Of a stretch of 64,000 nucleotides of DNA, positions 1-11,129 are shown piece after piece. Each line of letters opens with the position of its first letter. Position 1 is the first letter of the stretch. The translations under genes were made by a program, and so were the position numbers. The stretch spans positions 173,173,144 to 173,237,143 of the forward strand of contig CM051461.1 of the NCBI GenBank assembly GCA_028095005.1. The letters are read 5' to 3'. This DNA comes from Rhynchospora pubera. Taxonomy: Eukaryota; Streptophyta; Magnoliopsida; Poales; Cyperaceae. The notes under the pieces are model-generated. The model saw only the letters and a program-made list of their open reading frames with translations. It was not told the origin of the DNA and did not search any database.

Positions 1-645
1 GTAGCTAGCAAAGTTATTGTGGCTAGAAGCTAGATTCTTGCGATGCAAGGGAATTATTGCTGTTATTTATCGTTGTTTTGTTCCTCATGGATAATAGTTT
101 TATTATCATTGTTGTTAAGAACCATATGACCAGTCCACTGTTATTTCGGCACATAACCGATCTCAGTTTGCTGTTTCTCTTTGTTTTGCTAGTATACTTT
201 AATTTGTAATGTTTTGGATAGCTTTTGTGTTGGATAGTTATGAAATGGTTAAGTTTTGCGTGTTTGGATGCCTTATTTAAATAAGGAATAAGTTTTATTC
301 GAACAAGTTCTTTTTTTTTATTCTAAAAAAATGGTGGAACTAAAATAAGGGATCAAATTGACACTTATTCGAATAAACACTTATTCATTGGTAGTTTGAT
401 TTCGCACGAATATTCGCGAATAAGTTTATTCGCAACTGATTATAATCCGATAGCAGTTGGACTGGTTATAACTTTGTAAGAGATGGTTTTCTTTTCTTTT
501 TGCAGGCGTATAAAGCACCTCTTAGCTTCCTTTTCTTTTCTTTTTGCACAAACTCTTGCCTGGCAAAATGAAGCAGGACTATTGGGTTGCTTTTATTTCA
601 AAATAAAAAGAAATAATCATAAAAAATAAATAGCCTATCTAATAT
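1..645. other. Left flank, no gene recognised
   Basis: AT-rich plant DNA outside the nested retrotransposons. I see no open reading frame with family resemblance. Around 270-440 there are several copies, in both orientations, of an AATAAG / CGAATAA word (TTCGAATAAA, CGAATATTCG), which suggests the remains of a small inverted-repeat element, but I cannot set boundaries. Confidence 0.5.
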
Positions 646-650
646 ATGTC
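646..650. repeat. Left target-site duplication of the copia element (ATGTC)
   Basis: ATGTC directly precedes the left copia LTR; GTGTC follows the right LTR at 37066-37070. Four of five bases match, as expected for an old 5-bp duplication with one later mutation. Confidence 0.6.
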
Positions 651-1140
651 TATAAGTGTTTATAAGATCTTAATGCGGAAATAATAAGGATCGTGGAATA
701 CCTCCAGTCATTGTTTGTTCTTGTGAGGTGTTGTGGATGAGTATCTTCTCCAAAGAGAGAGACCAGCGGTTTGCACACCAACGCCATCAATGGTTCATAC
801 AGGAAAGAGGGCACTACTAGTCCGATCGGCCTCCCTACCAGTGATGGCTTTCTTCCGGGATGTCAGACTAGATCTTGTCTCCCTTCTCTCTCTATATATT
901 CCTCTCTCTACTGCCTTGATGAGAGAAACAGAAGTAATTTCTGTAATGGCTTATGTTTTCTATCAAAACAACCATATTTAATGGGGTCTGGATCACTTCA
1001 AAAGGTGCAAACATCAGATGCAAATCAAGGGCTGAGATCGCATACGTTCTGTCCAGATGAACAGTCTTCGTCCTGGAGACCCGCCTGAATCCTGGCGGAC
1101 CCTCCAGAAAAGAACCCGAGACTGACTGGCTGAACTTACA
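651..1140 (-). repeat. 3' LTR of the old copia element
   Basis: About 490 bp, aligned along its whole length to 36577-37065 with many substitutions and small indels (for example GCGGAAATAATAAGGATC against GCGAAAATAACAAGGATC). Its first dinucleotide has become TA instead of TG; it ends CTTACA. Because the element reads on the minus strand, this left copy is the 3' LTR. The ORFs inside it are chance. Confidence 0.85.
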
Positions 1141-1152
1141 TTCTCCCACTTG
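1141..1152 (-). other. Polypurine tract of the copia element
   Basis: The minus strand reads CAAGTGGGAGAA immediately upstream of the LTR terminal TG complement, the usual position of the plus-strand primer. The gypsy element inserted only 27 bp inside this LTR edge. Confidence 0.75.
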
Positions 1153-1162
1153 ATCTCGGCCT

Positions 1163-1167
1163 CCACC
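1163..1167. repeat. Left target-site duplication of the giant element (CCACC)
   Basis: CCACC precedes the terminal TG of the left LTR at 1168 and is repeated exactly at 29668-29672 after the terminal CA of the right LTR. A perfect 5-bp duplication proves the two LTRs belong to one insertion. Confidence 0.97.
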
Positions 1168-1733
1168 TGTCTCGCACTTTTTCGCGGCCCTCGGATTAAC
1201 AGAGGGAAATCCGGTCTCGGATTGAGGGGCAAAAAAGAATGCGGATCAGATACCCCTCGCGAGCCTCAAGAGGCCGATACCGATACCACCCCGAAGCGCG
1301 GTAACTGTACGGTCTTGAGCTCTCACGAGGGTTTATTATTTGAGGGGGTCCTTTCTTTCCAGTAGGCGCAAGCCCCTACTGTTAATTACCTCCGACATGG
1401 TCAGGAGCACCTCTAGATCGGGAAAATCAAAGGATTGTGTGTCGTGAGCTGTTAGGGAATTGTAAATATACAATTAGCGGTCCTATCATGCATTTATATA
1501 TTTTTTTGTTTTTTTTTATTTAATATTACTACTATAATGCAATATTAATATATCATATTATCATTTATTTTTTTTTTGTGGACTTTGGATTGCAGGGGAC
1601 AGCAGTCTCTGGAGTTCCAAGCCTGTAGAGGTTTCGGTCAACTGCCGTCGTTGGACGCTTATAATCTTCTCATTTTCCGAGTTTTCTCTGTAATGTGAGG
1701 AATCAAGGTTAAGGCCCTTGTGGTATGAATTTT

Positions 1734-1742
1734 GTATTTATA
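1734..1742 (-). promoter_or_regulatory. TATA-box candidate (proximal) in the 3' LTR
   Basis: The minus strand reads TATAAATAC in a CTTATAAATACAAAA context. If it were the LTR promoter, R plus U5 would be about 540 bp and the hairpin array would lie just upstream in U3. The same box is at 22286-22294 in the 5' LTR. Confidence 0.45.
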
Positions 1743-1789
1743 AGGCATGGATTTCCCGAAGCGGGTTTCTTAGACTTCATGTTGATTTT

Positions 1790-3812
1790 TGTCGAGGTTG
1801 TCTGAAAGTGACATCTGATTCCTGATCAGATTGTTAAATTTAGTTGATGCGGTGCTTGAGGTTGTTTTCTTCTTCTTTTTTTTTAAGTGAACATCAGGCC
1901 CCTGGGCTTGTGGATGTTAAAGACGCCGGACCCCTGGGTTTATGGGCGTTAAAATCTTATGCGCGCGGGTGCGACCCGAGTCGGTTGCCCCTTGACCTTT
2001 CCCGGGAAGCGGGGTGACACTCGTTCGATGGGCATAGAGCGTTAAGTGACATCTGGTACCTGACCAAGACGTTCAATAGACGGAGTGGCTTCTGTTAAAA
2101 GTGACATTTGGCGATGTTCAAAGTGACGGTTCGGTTTGCTCCCGAAGCGTTGAAGTGACATTTGGCAATGTTCGGTTTCTTTTCCTTGGGGTGATACTCG
2201 GTTTCCAGCCAAGATATCAAATAAACGGTTCTCTTGTCACTTGAAACGTTGCGTTGATTCATGGTTTCCAGCCATGATATCAAGTAGACGATCCAGTTGC
2301 CATTTGAAGCGTTGAAGTGGTATCTAGTTTTCGTCCAGGGTATCAGGGGAACGATTCGACTGCCACTCGAACCGTTAAGACATCTGGTTGCCAATCAGAC
2401 GTTAAGTGACGTTCTAATCTCCATCCGAAGTACTGAGGTGATATCTGGTAGCCAGCCAGAATATCAAACAGATAATCCGATTGTTGTTCAGAGCGTTCAG
2501 GAGACATTTGGTTGCTATTCAGATATTGAGTAGACGGTTCAATCATCATTCGAGATACTGAGGTGATATATGGTATCCAGCCAAGATATCCCACAGGTTA
2601 TCCGATTGTTGCTTGAGGTGTCGACAGTGCATCTGGTCGCAAGTCAAATATCTAGGAATCGATTCAGCTGCCACCTGAACCGAAGACGCTTGGTTGCCAG
2701 CCAAGTGTTAAGTGCCAATTCGATTATCATCCGGAGTATTGAGGTGATACCTGGTATCCAACCAAGGTACCAAACAATTGGTCCGATTGCTATTCGAATC
2801 GTTTAGAAGTGACATCTGGGTGCCAGTCAGATGTTCCCTTCCGATTCGATCATAATTGAGACTCTGAAGTGATATCTGGTAGCCAGCCAGCTTATCGGAC
2901 AGATGACTCGATTATTCTTCGAAGCGTTGAAGTGACGTCCATTCGCCAATCAGATAAGTAACAATTCGATCCTCACTCAGAGTATTGAGGTGATACCTGG
3001 TAGCCAGCCGAGGTATCAAACAATAGTCTGACTGTTATTCGAAATGTTGAAAGGAATCTGATTGCTAGTCGGTCGTTCAATAGACAGTTCAGCTGCCACC
3101 TGAAGTGTCCGAATTTCATCTGGATGCCAGTCAGATGTTGAAGTGACGTTTGTTCGTCAAACGGGTACTGAGCAGAAAGTTCGATCCTCCTTTGGAATAC
3201 TCTGATGATACTTGGTAGTCAGCCGAGATATCATGCAGGTAGTCCAAGTGTTACTCGAAACCTCGCAAGGAACCCCGATTGCTATTCAAACGTTCAGTGG
3301 ATAGTTCAGCTGCCACCCGAAATATCCAAGGTTTCAACAGTTCGGCTCCCACCCGAAGCATTGAAACTATCCTTCGCCAGACCCTTGGGTTTGTGGGCGT
3401 CCAAAAATCTTATGCGCGCGGGTGCTACCTAAGTCAGCTGCCCCTTGGCTTCCCTAGGTGCGGGTGACAATTGGTTCTCGATCATAGGAGCGTACCTCTG
3501 ACGCTCAGTCTCTGACCAATCGTTCAATGTGACGTAATGCTTGACATCTAGGCAAGACAAGTCACTCAAGTGACGCTAAGCGTTCAAGTAACGTCCGGCT
3601 GCCGACCGGTACGTCATGAACAGTTGGTTCTCGATCATGGGAGTGTTCCTCCGACACTCAATCTCTGACCAACTGTTGAAGCTTCGCTTGATTCCTGATC
3701 AAGCGTCAATGCGACATAATGCTTGGCATTTAGCCAAGGCAAGTCAATAGGGTGACGCTCGGCAATCTTTGCGAGCGTTCAGGTAATGTCCGGCTTCCGA
3801 CCGGAACATTGT
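1790..3812. repeat. Array of degenerate hairpin-forming repeats in the 3' LTR
   Basis: About 2 kb of diverged units of roughly 60 and 125 bp sharing phrases such as GAAGTGACATCTGG and GGTTGCCAGCC. Almost every unit is a short inverted repeat with conserved loop and variable arms: TCATGG/CCATGA around TTTCCAG (2259-2277), ACATCTG/CAGATGT (2812-2834), ATCTGA/TCAGAT around TTCCTGA (1813-1831), CGCTTGA/TCAAGCG around the same TTCCTGA near 3688, ACGTCCGG/CCGGTACGT (3591-3614) and AATGTCCGG/CCGGAACATT (3785-3810). Two larger nested hairpins lie at 3470-3520 and 3619-3677. Repeat and pairing are read directly; function is unknown. Confidence 0.85.
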
Positions 3813-4047
3813 AATTTCCCTTCAGCACCGAAAGAGGTAAGTTTTGTTGTATGAGATCTGGTTGTTGATTTAAAAGATAGACTAAGTCGTCATTACTGAG
3901 CTGTTTGAGGCATAAGTAATGTGACCAAGGAACATGTTGAAGGTTTCTGAATGAGGATATTATTTGGATAAGGATTATGGATCCATCTGATGTAGTGGTG
4001 TGATGTGGGATAAGGTCTTTAATATAATCTGAGGGAGTCGTTTACAG

Positions 4048-4361
4048 CAACAGTGTTGGCCTCGATGTATCTTTGGCGGTTAGATTACAAACACTCAAGT
4101 TAGGACCTCCTGCCTTCTTGAGAGAGCGGGTGCCTTAGATAATCGTAGACTCCTGAAATAAAAGTGTGATCTTTCCCCAAGGTACGGGTATGATGATGTG
4201 GAATTTGTCCATGGTGACAATATTTGCATATCTTCGATAGGATCATAATGCTGTGTGCCTGTGTCAACGGTGTTGGCAGACGTTTATCTCTGGCGGGTAG
4301 ATTGCATACACTCAAGATAGGACCTCCTGCCTTCTTGAGAGAGCGGGTGCCTTTGATAATC
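4048..4361. repeat. Direct duplication of a 95-bp segment within the LTR
   Basis: 4048-4142 and 4265-4361 are two copies of one segment (CAAC.GTGTTGGC, then TAGATT.CA.ACACTCAAG, then a nearly identical TAGGACCTCCTGCCTTCTTG stretch), about 217 bp apart. The same pair occurs in the other LTR near 24600-24913. Confidence 0.85.
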
Positions 4362-7300
4362 ATGGCTTCTATCGTCTCAGCAGGCTTGGGACAACATTGT
4401 GAACTTTTCTCAGACTGCAAAGAGTTCTGCTCGTATGTGGTTGATCCATATTCTTCACCGATAATATCTGTGTAATTTGCCTTCTCTTTGGAATTTTCCT
4501 TTAGTATTGGTTTGGTCTTCATCTGATTTGCATATTATTTCAGGTCTCTTGATAGAGTCCCGTGACACCGTGGTAGATTTCACTATCCATCATTTTGAGG
4601 CTAGCGGATCTCAATTTAACCAGATCATTGAGCTTGATACTTCACCAGTACTCTTGTTTGTTAGCAATAGTACTTAGTGTCTCCATTTTGATCCATGCCC
4701 GTCATGACGACGGCCGTCTGGTGGTTTTGATCACTTGGGGTTGTGATGAGCTTTATCTCAAGCCATAGACGGAGCACTAGACTCGGTCATGCTAGTATTC
4801 CGGTATGACTTTTATAATATTATCCATGCCTTCAGTGATTCGATCATGAGCCTTTGAACCTTTGCCGAAACGGCTTTTCTTCATAATATCCAAGAGAGAA
4901 TAATGGTAGGGGTATATTTGGTAGGGTTTTTAGTGGTGATGATTAGCCAAATAGATTCCCTTTATTTTTCTGAACTTCCAGGATTTTTCCTCATATTTTT
5001 CTAAACCTCCTGTGATTTTTCACGAATTTTTAAAGGTTGCTGGATTTTTTAAATAAATATAAGGCTGAGGTGGCAATCTATGATTGGCCAGAACTTGGAA
5101 TATGGATTAAAAATATTCTGTTTGGATTTTGGTTGTGGTTTTGGCATGACTGTATTCTCCATATTTTTCTGGATCCGTAGAAATTTGGTTTGGATTTTTC
5201 TGAGTTACGGTTGAATTTCTACGAATTTTTAAAGTTTCCAGCAATAAAATGGTGCCACATCAGCAGAGGTGCCACGTGGCAAATCCTGGTTGGTCCACGC
5301 CAGCTGAAGGAATAAGAGATCAGTAACGACTCCAGTTGTGAGAGAGTGAAACGTGGCGCCCTCTGAGTGGTTGCCGATAAGTCGCTACACCATGTTGACT
5401 CGCTACAGAAAAGGCCACAGAAGATCGTAAATTTTGGGACGCCTTATATTAAAGCCATCCGTGCTCCCGATGTTTTGTGGAATAAATAGCCCTTCGCATG
5501 TGGGGCCCACTGTCAGAGATACGGTATTAGCCGTTATGTGTTGAGCCGAGTCTACGCGAAGCAGAGAAATGAATCTCTTCTTCTCCTTCGTCGCACTGGC
5601 GATTGAGAAAACCGCCATGGATATGCGCTCGAGCCCTCTGCAATGCCATCAGACGCCAGCAAAGCATCGCCTGTCGTCGTATGACCTCCCCGATGTGATA
5701 GGGCCCTTTTGTTAGTTGTGGGGACCACTACGTCGTCGCAATTGCTCCTAAGGTTTCGAAAGAGGGGTTGACAGCAATTGTAAGCTTCTAGAGATCATTG
5801 GGCCTAGGGAATGCATCAGAGAGCGTCGTGGAGGATTCATAAAGCTTGGTGTAGCTTCAATTTGGTTGTCGATTGCCTCCGGCATGGTGCCTCGCCTCAG
5901 CCTGAGTTTGCCATGGCGGGTAGCTGGTGTATACATCTGTCTGATGGTTATGGCAGTCCAATAACGAGCCCCAGAGCATGATTATGCATCCAGAGAGAGA
6001 TCTGTACCACCAATTGAAAAGGTGAGGCCTTCTAGCATGGTGAATCGCCTCAGCCTAGATCTGTCAGGGAGATGGATTGTTGATTGAGGCTTTCTGTTGA
6101 CCAGGGAAGACAATGACTGGGTTGAGAGCATGGTGGCATGCTTGATTGGAGATATGCATGATCAATTTGATTGCTTCTGGCCCCCAGCCCATGATACCTT
6201 TTCAATTTGAATCCAGTCAAAATGACATGTTGTCGACTGCTTCTCCTCTGGCTGTTGGCGACACAGGGAGCTTAATAGGTCATGCAAGAGAATCTGAAGA
6301 CAGGTGCTTCCTCAATTGCATCATAGGACCATGGTAGCATGGGCCTTCTCCTTGATTTGATTCTGGCTATGGTGATCATGATGAGGTCACTTTTCATTGG
6401 TTCATAATGACTTGTTTTTGAGGAACAACAGGCCATTAAACCAACTCAATAGAATCTCCAATGCACAGCTCCTTCTTGGCATACTTGAGGCAGTGGTGGT
6501 GATGGTAGTGAGGCATTCTTGTATGAAGATGTGTAAACCCCAACAGCTTGTATATATGGAATAGCAAGCCATCAAGCTGACATAATTGACCCTCCACTAC
6601 ACAACTCCTTAGCATGGCTTATGTTGAAGTGACTGCCTCCTTCAGTGCATTGGTCAGTTGGAGGGGGGGTGTGCTACTCCATGAACTCCAATACCTGCTG
6701 TCCTCTTTTTTTTTATTAGTTTTTTTTTTCACCTGCTGTCCATCATCTCTCTTTTTTTTTACTTGCTGTCCTTCTTTTTTTTTTTTTTGAAAGAAACCTG
6801 CTATCCTTGTTGCTGTCCATTTTTTATTTTATACAATGGTTTACTTCATATATATATGCTTAATTAGACATAGTCTATTTTAATTTTATTTTCTACATGA
6901 TATTTTACATTACATCTATATCTAATACAAATGTGATTCTACATGAGTATAGAATATGAAGGGCAATATATATGATAAGGATAGTTTTTAGTTACTCCAT
7001 ACGTTATTGTTGATATTTATGTAAGTCAAATGCATTCATGATTTTATATGCATATTTACATATGAACCAGTGTTCATTGACTCCTTACATTGTTGCTATG
7101 TATGTGTAAAGCCAGAAGAGAAGATAACAGAAATGAAAATTGTAAAGATAAAGAGAAAGTCTTCTTACTTCACTTACACAAATTACACTCAAATTACAAA
7201 GAAATAGTGCAGATGATTGATCACAATATGAAGCTAGTGCTTCTACTAACACACCTTTTTTTGTTTTTTTTTTAGTAGCTATCCTAACAGAAAACACTCT

Positions 7301-7436
7301 TATCCTCACAAGTGTGTACAAAGTGCTATTGACAGTATGGCTTGGTGCTTGATGGGTGAGCCTCTCGTATATGTCTCCTCTTGTGTGTATTCTCGATGTG
7401 TGTTATTCTCCTCTCTTGCATGGCCACCCAGCATCC

Positions 7437-7444
7437 TATTTATA
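7437..7444 (-). promoter_or_regulatory. TATA-box candidate (distal) in the 3' LTR
   Basis: The minus strand reads CTCTATAAATAGG, an excellent plant TATA context. If this is the true promoter, U3 is about 1.7 kb and the R-U5 leader about 6.2 kb. The equivalent in the 5' LTR is 28011-28018. Confidence 0.5.
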
Positions 7445-9094
7445 GAGAGAATGGATCAATCACTGTAGATGGCACCAATTATCCAGATTTTAGAAGGCTT
7501 GGACAGTTTTGCCCCTGCTGCCTATTTTGGGTATTTCACCACTTCCACACAGTGTTTTACTGTGCCCAGTTTATTCATCTTTAGGGAATAACTTTCTCTA
7601 TTCTCATGCTCCTCATTACTCCACCAGTGAGGTACCATTGCTTTAGTCTCCAACATCATTGATCCTTTGTGTCATATGTTATGCCTCCTTTATTTTGATG
7701 ACCAAATGGCTCAATTTTTATTTTAATACATGCTCCTTTAAACTTGTTATGTCCAGCATATAGAATAAACAATATCGATTTAATTAACTTTGCCTTTCCA
7801 GCAATGCTTTGCAACCTCTTCTTAATGCAATTTCATCCTTTGGACCTCAATTTCCATTCTAGCTTGAGTCATATCAGTCCTGAGCCATATCAATCCAATA
7901 CCCTTTTGAGTTATTTCCTTTCACCACATCTCTATTTTAGTTAGAACAGCACGCTCTAGTCAAAGTTGCTGCATGAGTATTTTTGAGAGTTTGAATTCCT
8001 TCATGATTTGCCTCCATTTTATTTTCTGTTTATTAATCATTCTATAAATGATCATCGATGATTTAGACATCTCCTTTGATGCTCCCTGGTTATGGCCTAG
8101 TCATGGAATTTCTTAATTGAACAAATACTCAGATTGCAAGTCTCGCGAAATTGAGCTTCCCTTATTCCAGCTCTACTAGAGAGGATGAGCTTATCCGTTG
8201 GCATCGGAATTCCCTCTTCTCTTCACCATACTGGATCAATTGTTAATCATGAAGGGATTGCGGCTGCTGTCTGGTGATAGGAGAAGGAATTTCAATTGAG
8301 AACAGTGGGATTCCAATTGGGCCGCATAATTCTCCTCTCCTTATTAATATCTGACGGAAGAAGGAGCTAATGTGCAAGAGAGGAAGGTGCCCATCATTGT
8401 GTCTCAGCTGGCGAGAGAGGAGACAGGTGCACAGCGCGAGAAGGAGGGGAGAGCGAGATTCCATTCCCTGCCATCATTGCTTGGTTTCAATTTTCAACAG
8501 GCGTGCGAGAGAGAGGGGTCCTCTCCTGCGTCACGGCGTTCGTCAGAAGCTCCTCTGCGTCATGGCGTGCGTCAGGATCAGTCGGAACGAAGAGATGGAG
8601 GGGACGGAGTGCTGTGATGGGCCGAGAATATTTATGGGCCTTTCGTTCCCTTCTTTTTTTTTGAACCAATGCGGATTGGGCCGAAGCAAAAGTGGGCCAG
8701 GGCAGTAAAAAAAGATTTGATCATGGAATATTTGTTGCACGAATCTTGATGTCTTCCTATGCACTGATCTTGATGGGGTTATATGCTTGGATCTTGATAT
8801 ATTTTGATACCCATGTTTATTTTATTTTTATAATCACATAATTTCACAAATATTTATGAAATCATATAATTATTTTCGTATGATATTTCGGGGCATGGTT
8901 TGTATTTTTCACAGAAAAGATGCGTTGCATAATATCAAAATATTTTTTTGTCCTCTCATCTGTGAATAAATCCTCCCGATTGATCAGGGTAATTTTCAGA
9001 CTGTTGGGCACCTCCCGTACTTGACTTGTGTCTAAAATATCAAATTCCGTTTTACCGCTCTCCGGTATTTATGAGAATATTTTAGGGTTCAACA

Positions 9095-9107
9095 AATGCC
9101 CCCCACC
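9095..9107 (-). other. Polypurine tract of the giant element
   Basis: The minus strand reads GGTGGGGGGCATT directly before the TG that opens the 3' LTR, the expected plus-strand primer site. The pyrimidines near the LTR junction are tolerated in gypsy tracts. Confidence 0.7.
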
Positions 9108-9686
9108 AGAGCAGGTTAGGAGAATTATCTTCGAGTGGCCTGCTCTGGTGCCTTGTCATGAGTCACTATTTCTGTATTTGTCTTCTATGATGCCCCCATT
9201 TTTATAATGAACATGACGCTGCTACTCGATCACGCGCATGCCTGATAAAGTTGTTGTCTTTTCCGCACTCGGTAGTCAGTTCCGTACTAATCCCCGCATT
9301 TAATTTTCGCCAATTCTCAATGCGTCATTGCCTTTGTGTCACATCTTTGCCTGTTACCATGTGGCCTTAAAGGTTCGGATCCAGGTTCGGATAGATTCCC
9401 CTTTTGGTTCGGTTACGCACAGTGAGGCCTTATCCGTGTTTATATATGAGAGCCCTTTCTTCTTTTGTCACTATCTCTTTTCATTAGACCTCCCATTTAT
9501 ATCTCTCATCATAATCCATGAATGCTTTGAGAAAATATCCCAACATTTCTTGAGCAGCTTTTAAAGTTTTGATAGTTTTGCGATCCCTTTAGTAATCTCT
9601 GGGTCTTTCCGGAAATCTCCCGTTTTACCCATAATATCTTTACATCGCTAATTCTAGCATTTCTTCTTTAATATCTGGGGTAAGGG

Positions 9687-9710
9687 ATAAGATGTCATAG
9701 GACATCTTAT
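9687..9710. other. Perfect 10-bp hairpin near the 3' end of the element
   Basis: Arms ATAAGATGTC (9687-9696) and GACATCTTAT (9701-9710) around the loop ATAG. It has no downstream T-run to suggest a terminator. It could be a structural element in the 3' part of the genomic RNA; role not known. Confidence 0.6.
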
Positions 9711-10142
9711 ACGTTTTGCTCAAACATTTCACATGTAGAAGTTGAGGTCTCCTTCGTCACATGTAGAAGTTGAGGTCTCTTCAGAATGGTGTGGCGAGCT
9801 TATCCTCCTCATGGCGCACCCCCTTTCTTTTGCAAAATCTTTACTGCGAAAGGAGTCATTCATGAAAAGAATTACACGCCTATCATTTCCTTGCTGCTTT
9901 AATCAGGAGTGTCTCATTTTCCGTCCTGGGTGATGTTGCTGCTTCGAAGTGGCGCTAGCCTCCTTGATTTTGCAATTTTTCTATCTCAGATCTGGCTAGC
10001 TTTGTCGTGGCGGAACCGTGTTGCACCTTGATAGTCTTTTGTATGGTGGTTTTTCTATGTATTATCATGAGACTCTATTTTTAGCTTGATGAAATTTTTT
10101 TTTTTTTTACACATATGTACAAGGATAATGTTATTTAATAAT

Positions 10143-11129
10143 TTAAGCGTAGTACTTTTTCAAGTACCTCCCATTTATAGGTGTCATGGGATGATTTCCA
10201 TCTTTGTCTATTAGTATGTAAGCCCCTCCTTCGTAAACTTTGCAAACCACATACGGTCCTTCCCAATTAGGTGCAAACTTTGGGCCGTGGTGTCGTCCTG
10301 TTATCGGTCTTCGCAATACAAGGACTAATTCTCCTTCCTGAAATGTCCGGGGACGAGCCAGTTTATCGTATGCCCGAGTCATCTGAGCGCGATATAATTC
10401 CAAACTTTGTTGCGCAGCTAACCGCTTTTCATCCATGGCGTCTAACTCTTCTATCCTCAACTTAGTTCGTTTCTCAAGCGGCATATCATTGTACATTGCA
10501 ACCCTCAATGATGGGAGTTCTACTTCCAGGGGTAGGATAGCCTCAGCTCCAAATACTAGAGAGTACGGAGTGGATTGTGTTGGAGTCCGTTCGGTCGTTC
10601 TGTATGCCCAAAGTGCTTCTGGAAGTCGCTCATGCCATGTTCGGTGTTCTTTGCCCACCATTTTCCGTAGAATGCGCACCAAGGTTTTGTTAAATGCTTC
10701 CGCTAATCCGTTCGCTCTTGGATTATAAATCGAAGAGTATCGCCAATCCAGCTTGTGTTGGCGGGCAAAGTTGTATATTTTGGCATTTTTGAATGACGTC
10801 CCGTTATCAGAAATAATCCTGCGGGGTGTTCCAAATCGGTATAGGATCCGAGTACGGAAAAATCGAACCACATCTTCAGCCCTTACTTCTCTATAGGCTT
10901 CTGCCTCCGCCCATTTAGAGAAATAATCAGTCGCAGCTAGGATATATTTGTGCCCCCTGGAAGAAGGCGGGTCAATGGGACCGATAATGTCAGTTCCCCA
11001 CATGTCAAAAGGCCATGACGCTACCGTGGGATGTAAGGGGTTCGGGTGTTGATGTATGAAGTCTCCATTGACCTGACACGCGTGACATCTCTTCGCATGC
11101 CTTTCACAATCAGAATCATTGTGGGCCAA
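10143..11129 (-). CDS. Integrase (Tat-lineage gypsy), 3' part of pol
   Basis: Open frame of 328 codons encoding the retroviral-type integrase that joins the cDNA to host DNA. Visible parts: the CHAC half of the HHCC zinc finger near residue 15; a DDE core with Asp47 (WGTD), Asp108 (ISDNG) and Glu144 (GLAE), the last two separated by 35 residues as is standard; then the conserved YNPRANG, WAYRTT and PYSLVFGAEA motifs; and a short basic C-terminus ending GRYLKKYYA. The His half of the zinc finger (HAGICGAH) and the YYWPTM motif lie in the other frame of the upstream ORF, so a frame change near 11105-11120 cuts the integrase N-terminus from its core. The listed start is only the first TTG in the open frame, not a real start. 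Confidence 0.93.
   Translation of the reverse strand: MAHNDSDCERHAKRCHACQVNGDFIHQHPNPLHPTVASWPFDMWGTDIIGPIDPPSSRGHKYILAATDYFSKWAEAEAYREVRAEDVVRFFRTRILYRFGTPRRIISDNGTSFKNAKIYNFARQHKLDWRYSSIYNPRANGLAEAFNKTLVRILRKMVGKEHRTWHERLPEALWAYRTTERTPTQSTPYSLVFGAEAILPLEVELPSLRVAMYNDMPLEKRTKLRIEELDAMDEKRLAAQQSLELYRAQMTRAYDKLARPRTFQEGELVLVLRRPITGRHHGPKFAPNWEGPYVVCKVYEGGAYILIDKDGNHPMTPINGRYLKKYYA

Larger units (their letters stand above)
1168..9094 (-). repeat. 3' LTR of the giant element (7,927 bp)
   Basis: Starts TGTCTCGCAC and ends GGGTTCAACA on the plus strand. It is nearly identical to 21719-29667. It holds no protein gene; all its ORFs are short and lack family resemblance. Contents from the left: AT-rich spacer with T-runs (1495-1580), TATA candidate (1734-1742), hairpin array (about 1790-3812), duplicated 95-bp segment (4048-4361), AT-rich stretch (4900-5260), homopolymer-rich stretch (6700-6800), second TATA candidate (7437-7444), terminal part. 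Plant LTRs are usually 0.1-5 kb, so this is at the extreme end. Confidence 0.97.
9095..10142 (-). other. Non-coding stretch between integrase and 3' LTR
   Basis: About 1 kb after the integrase stop with no supported ORF. It contains a 28-bp tandem duplication (units at 9730 and 9758, beginning CACATGTAGAAGTTGAGG) and a perfect 10-bp inverted repeat with a 4-nt loop at 9687-9710. Confidence 0.7.

Noticed and set aside
1790..3812. CRISPR-like array
   Set aside because: Repeats are degenerate, spacers are not unique sequences, and the organism is a plant; the units are hairpins.
4100..4522. 140-codon minus-strand ORF in the LTR (and its twin at 24652-25074)
   Set aside because: It spans the duplicated 95-bp segment and has no start context or family match; being in both LTRs only reflects LTR identity.
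8370..8708. 112-codon ORF in the LTR near a GC-richer stretch
   Set aside because: Overlapping ORFs in three frames and both strands, and a frame change between the two LTR copies; GC composition alone explains it.
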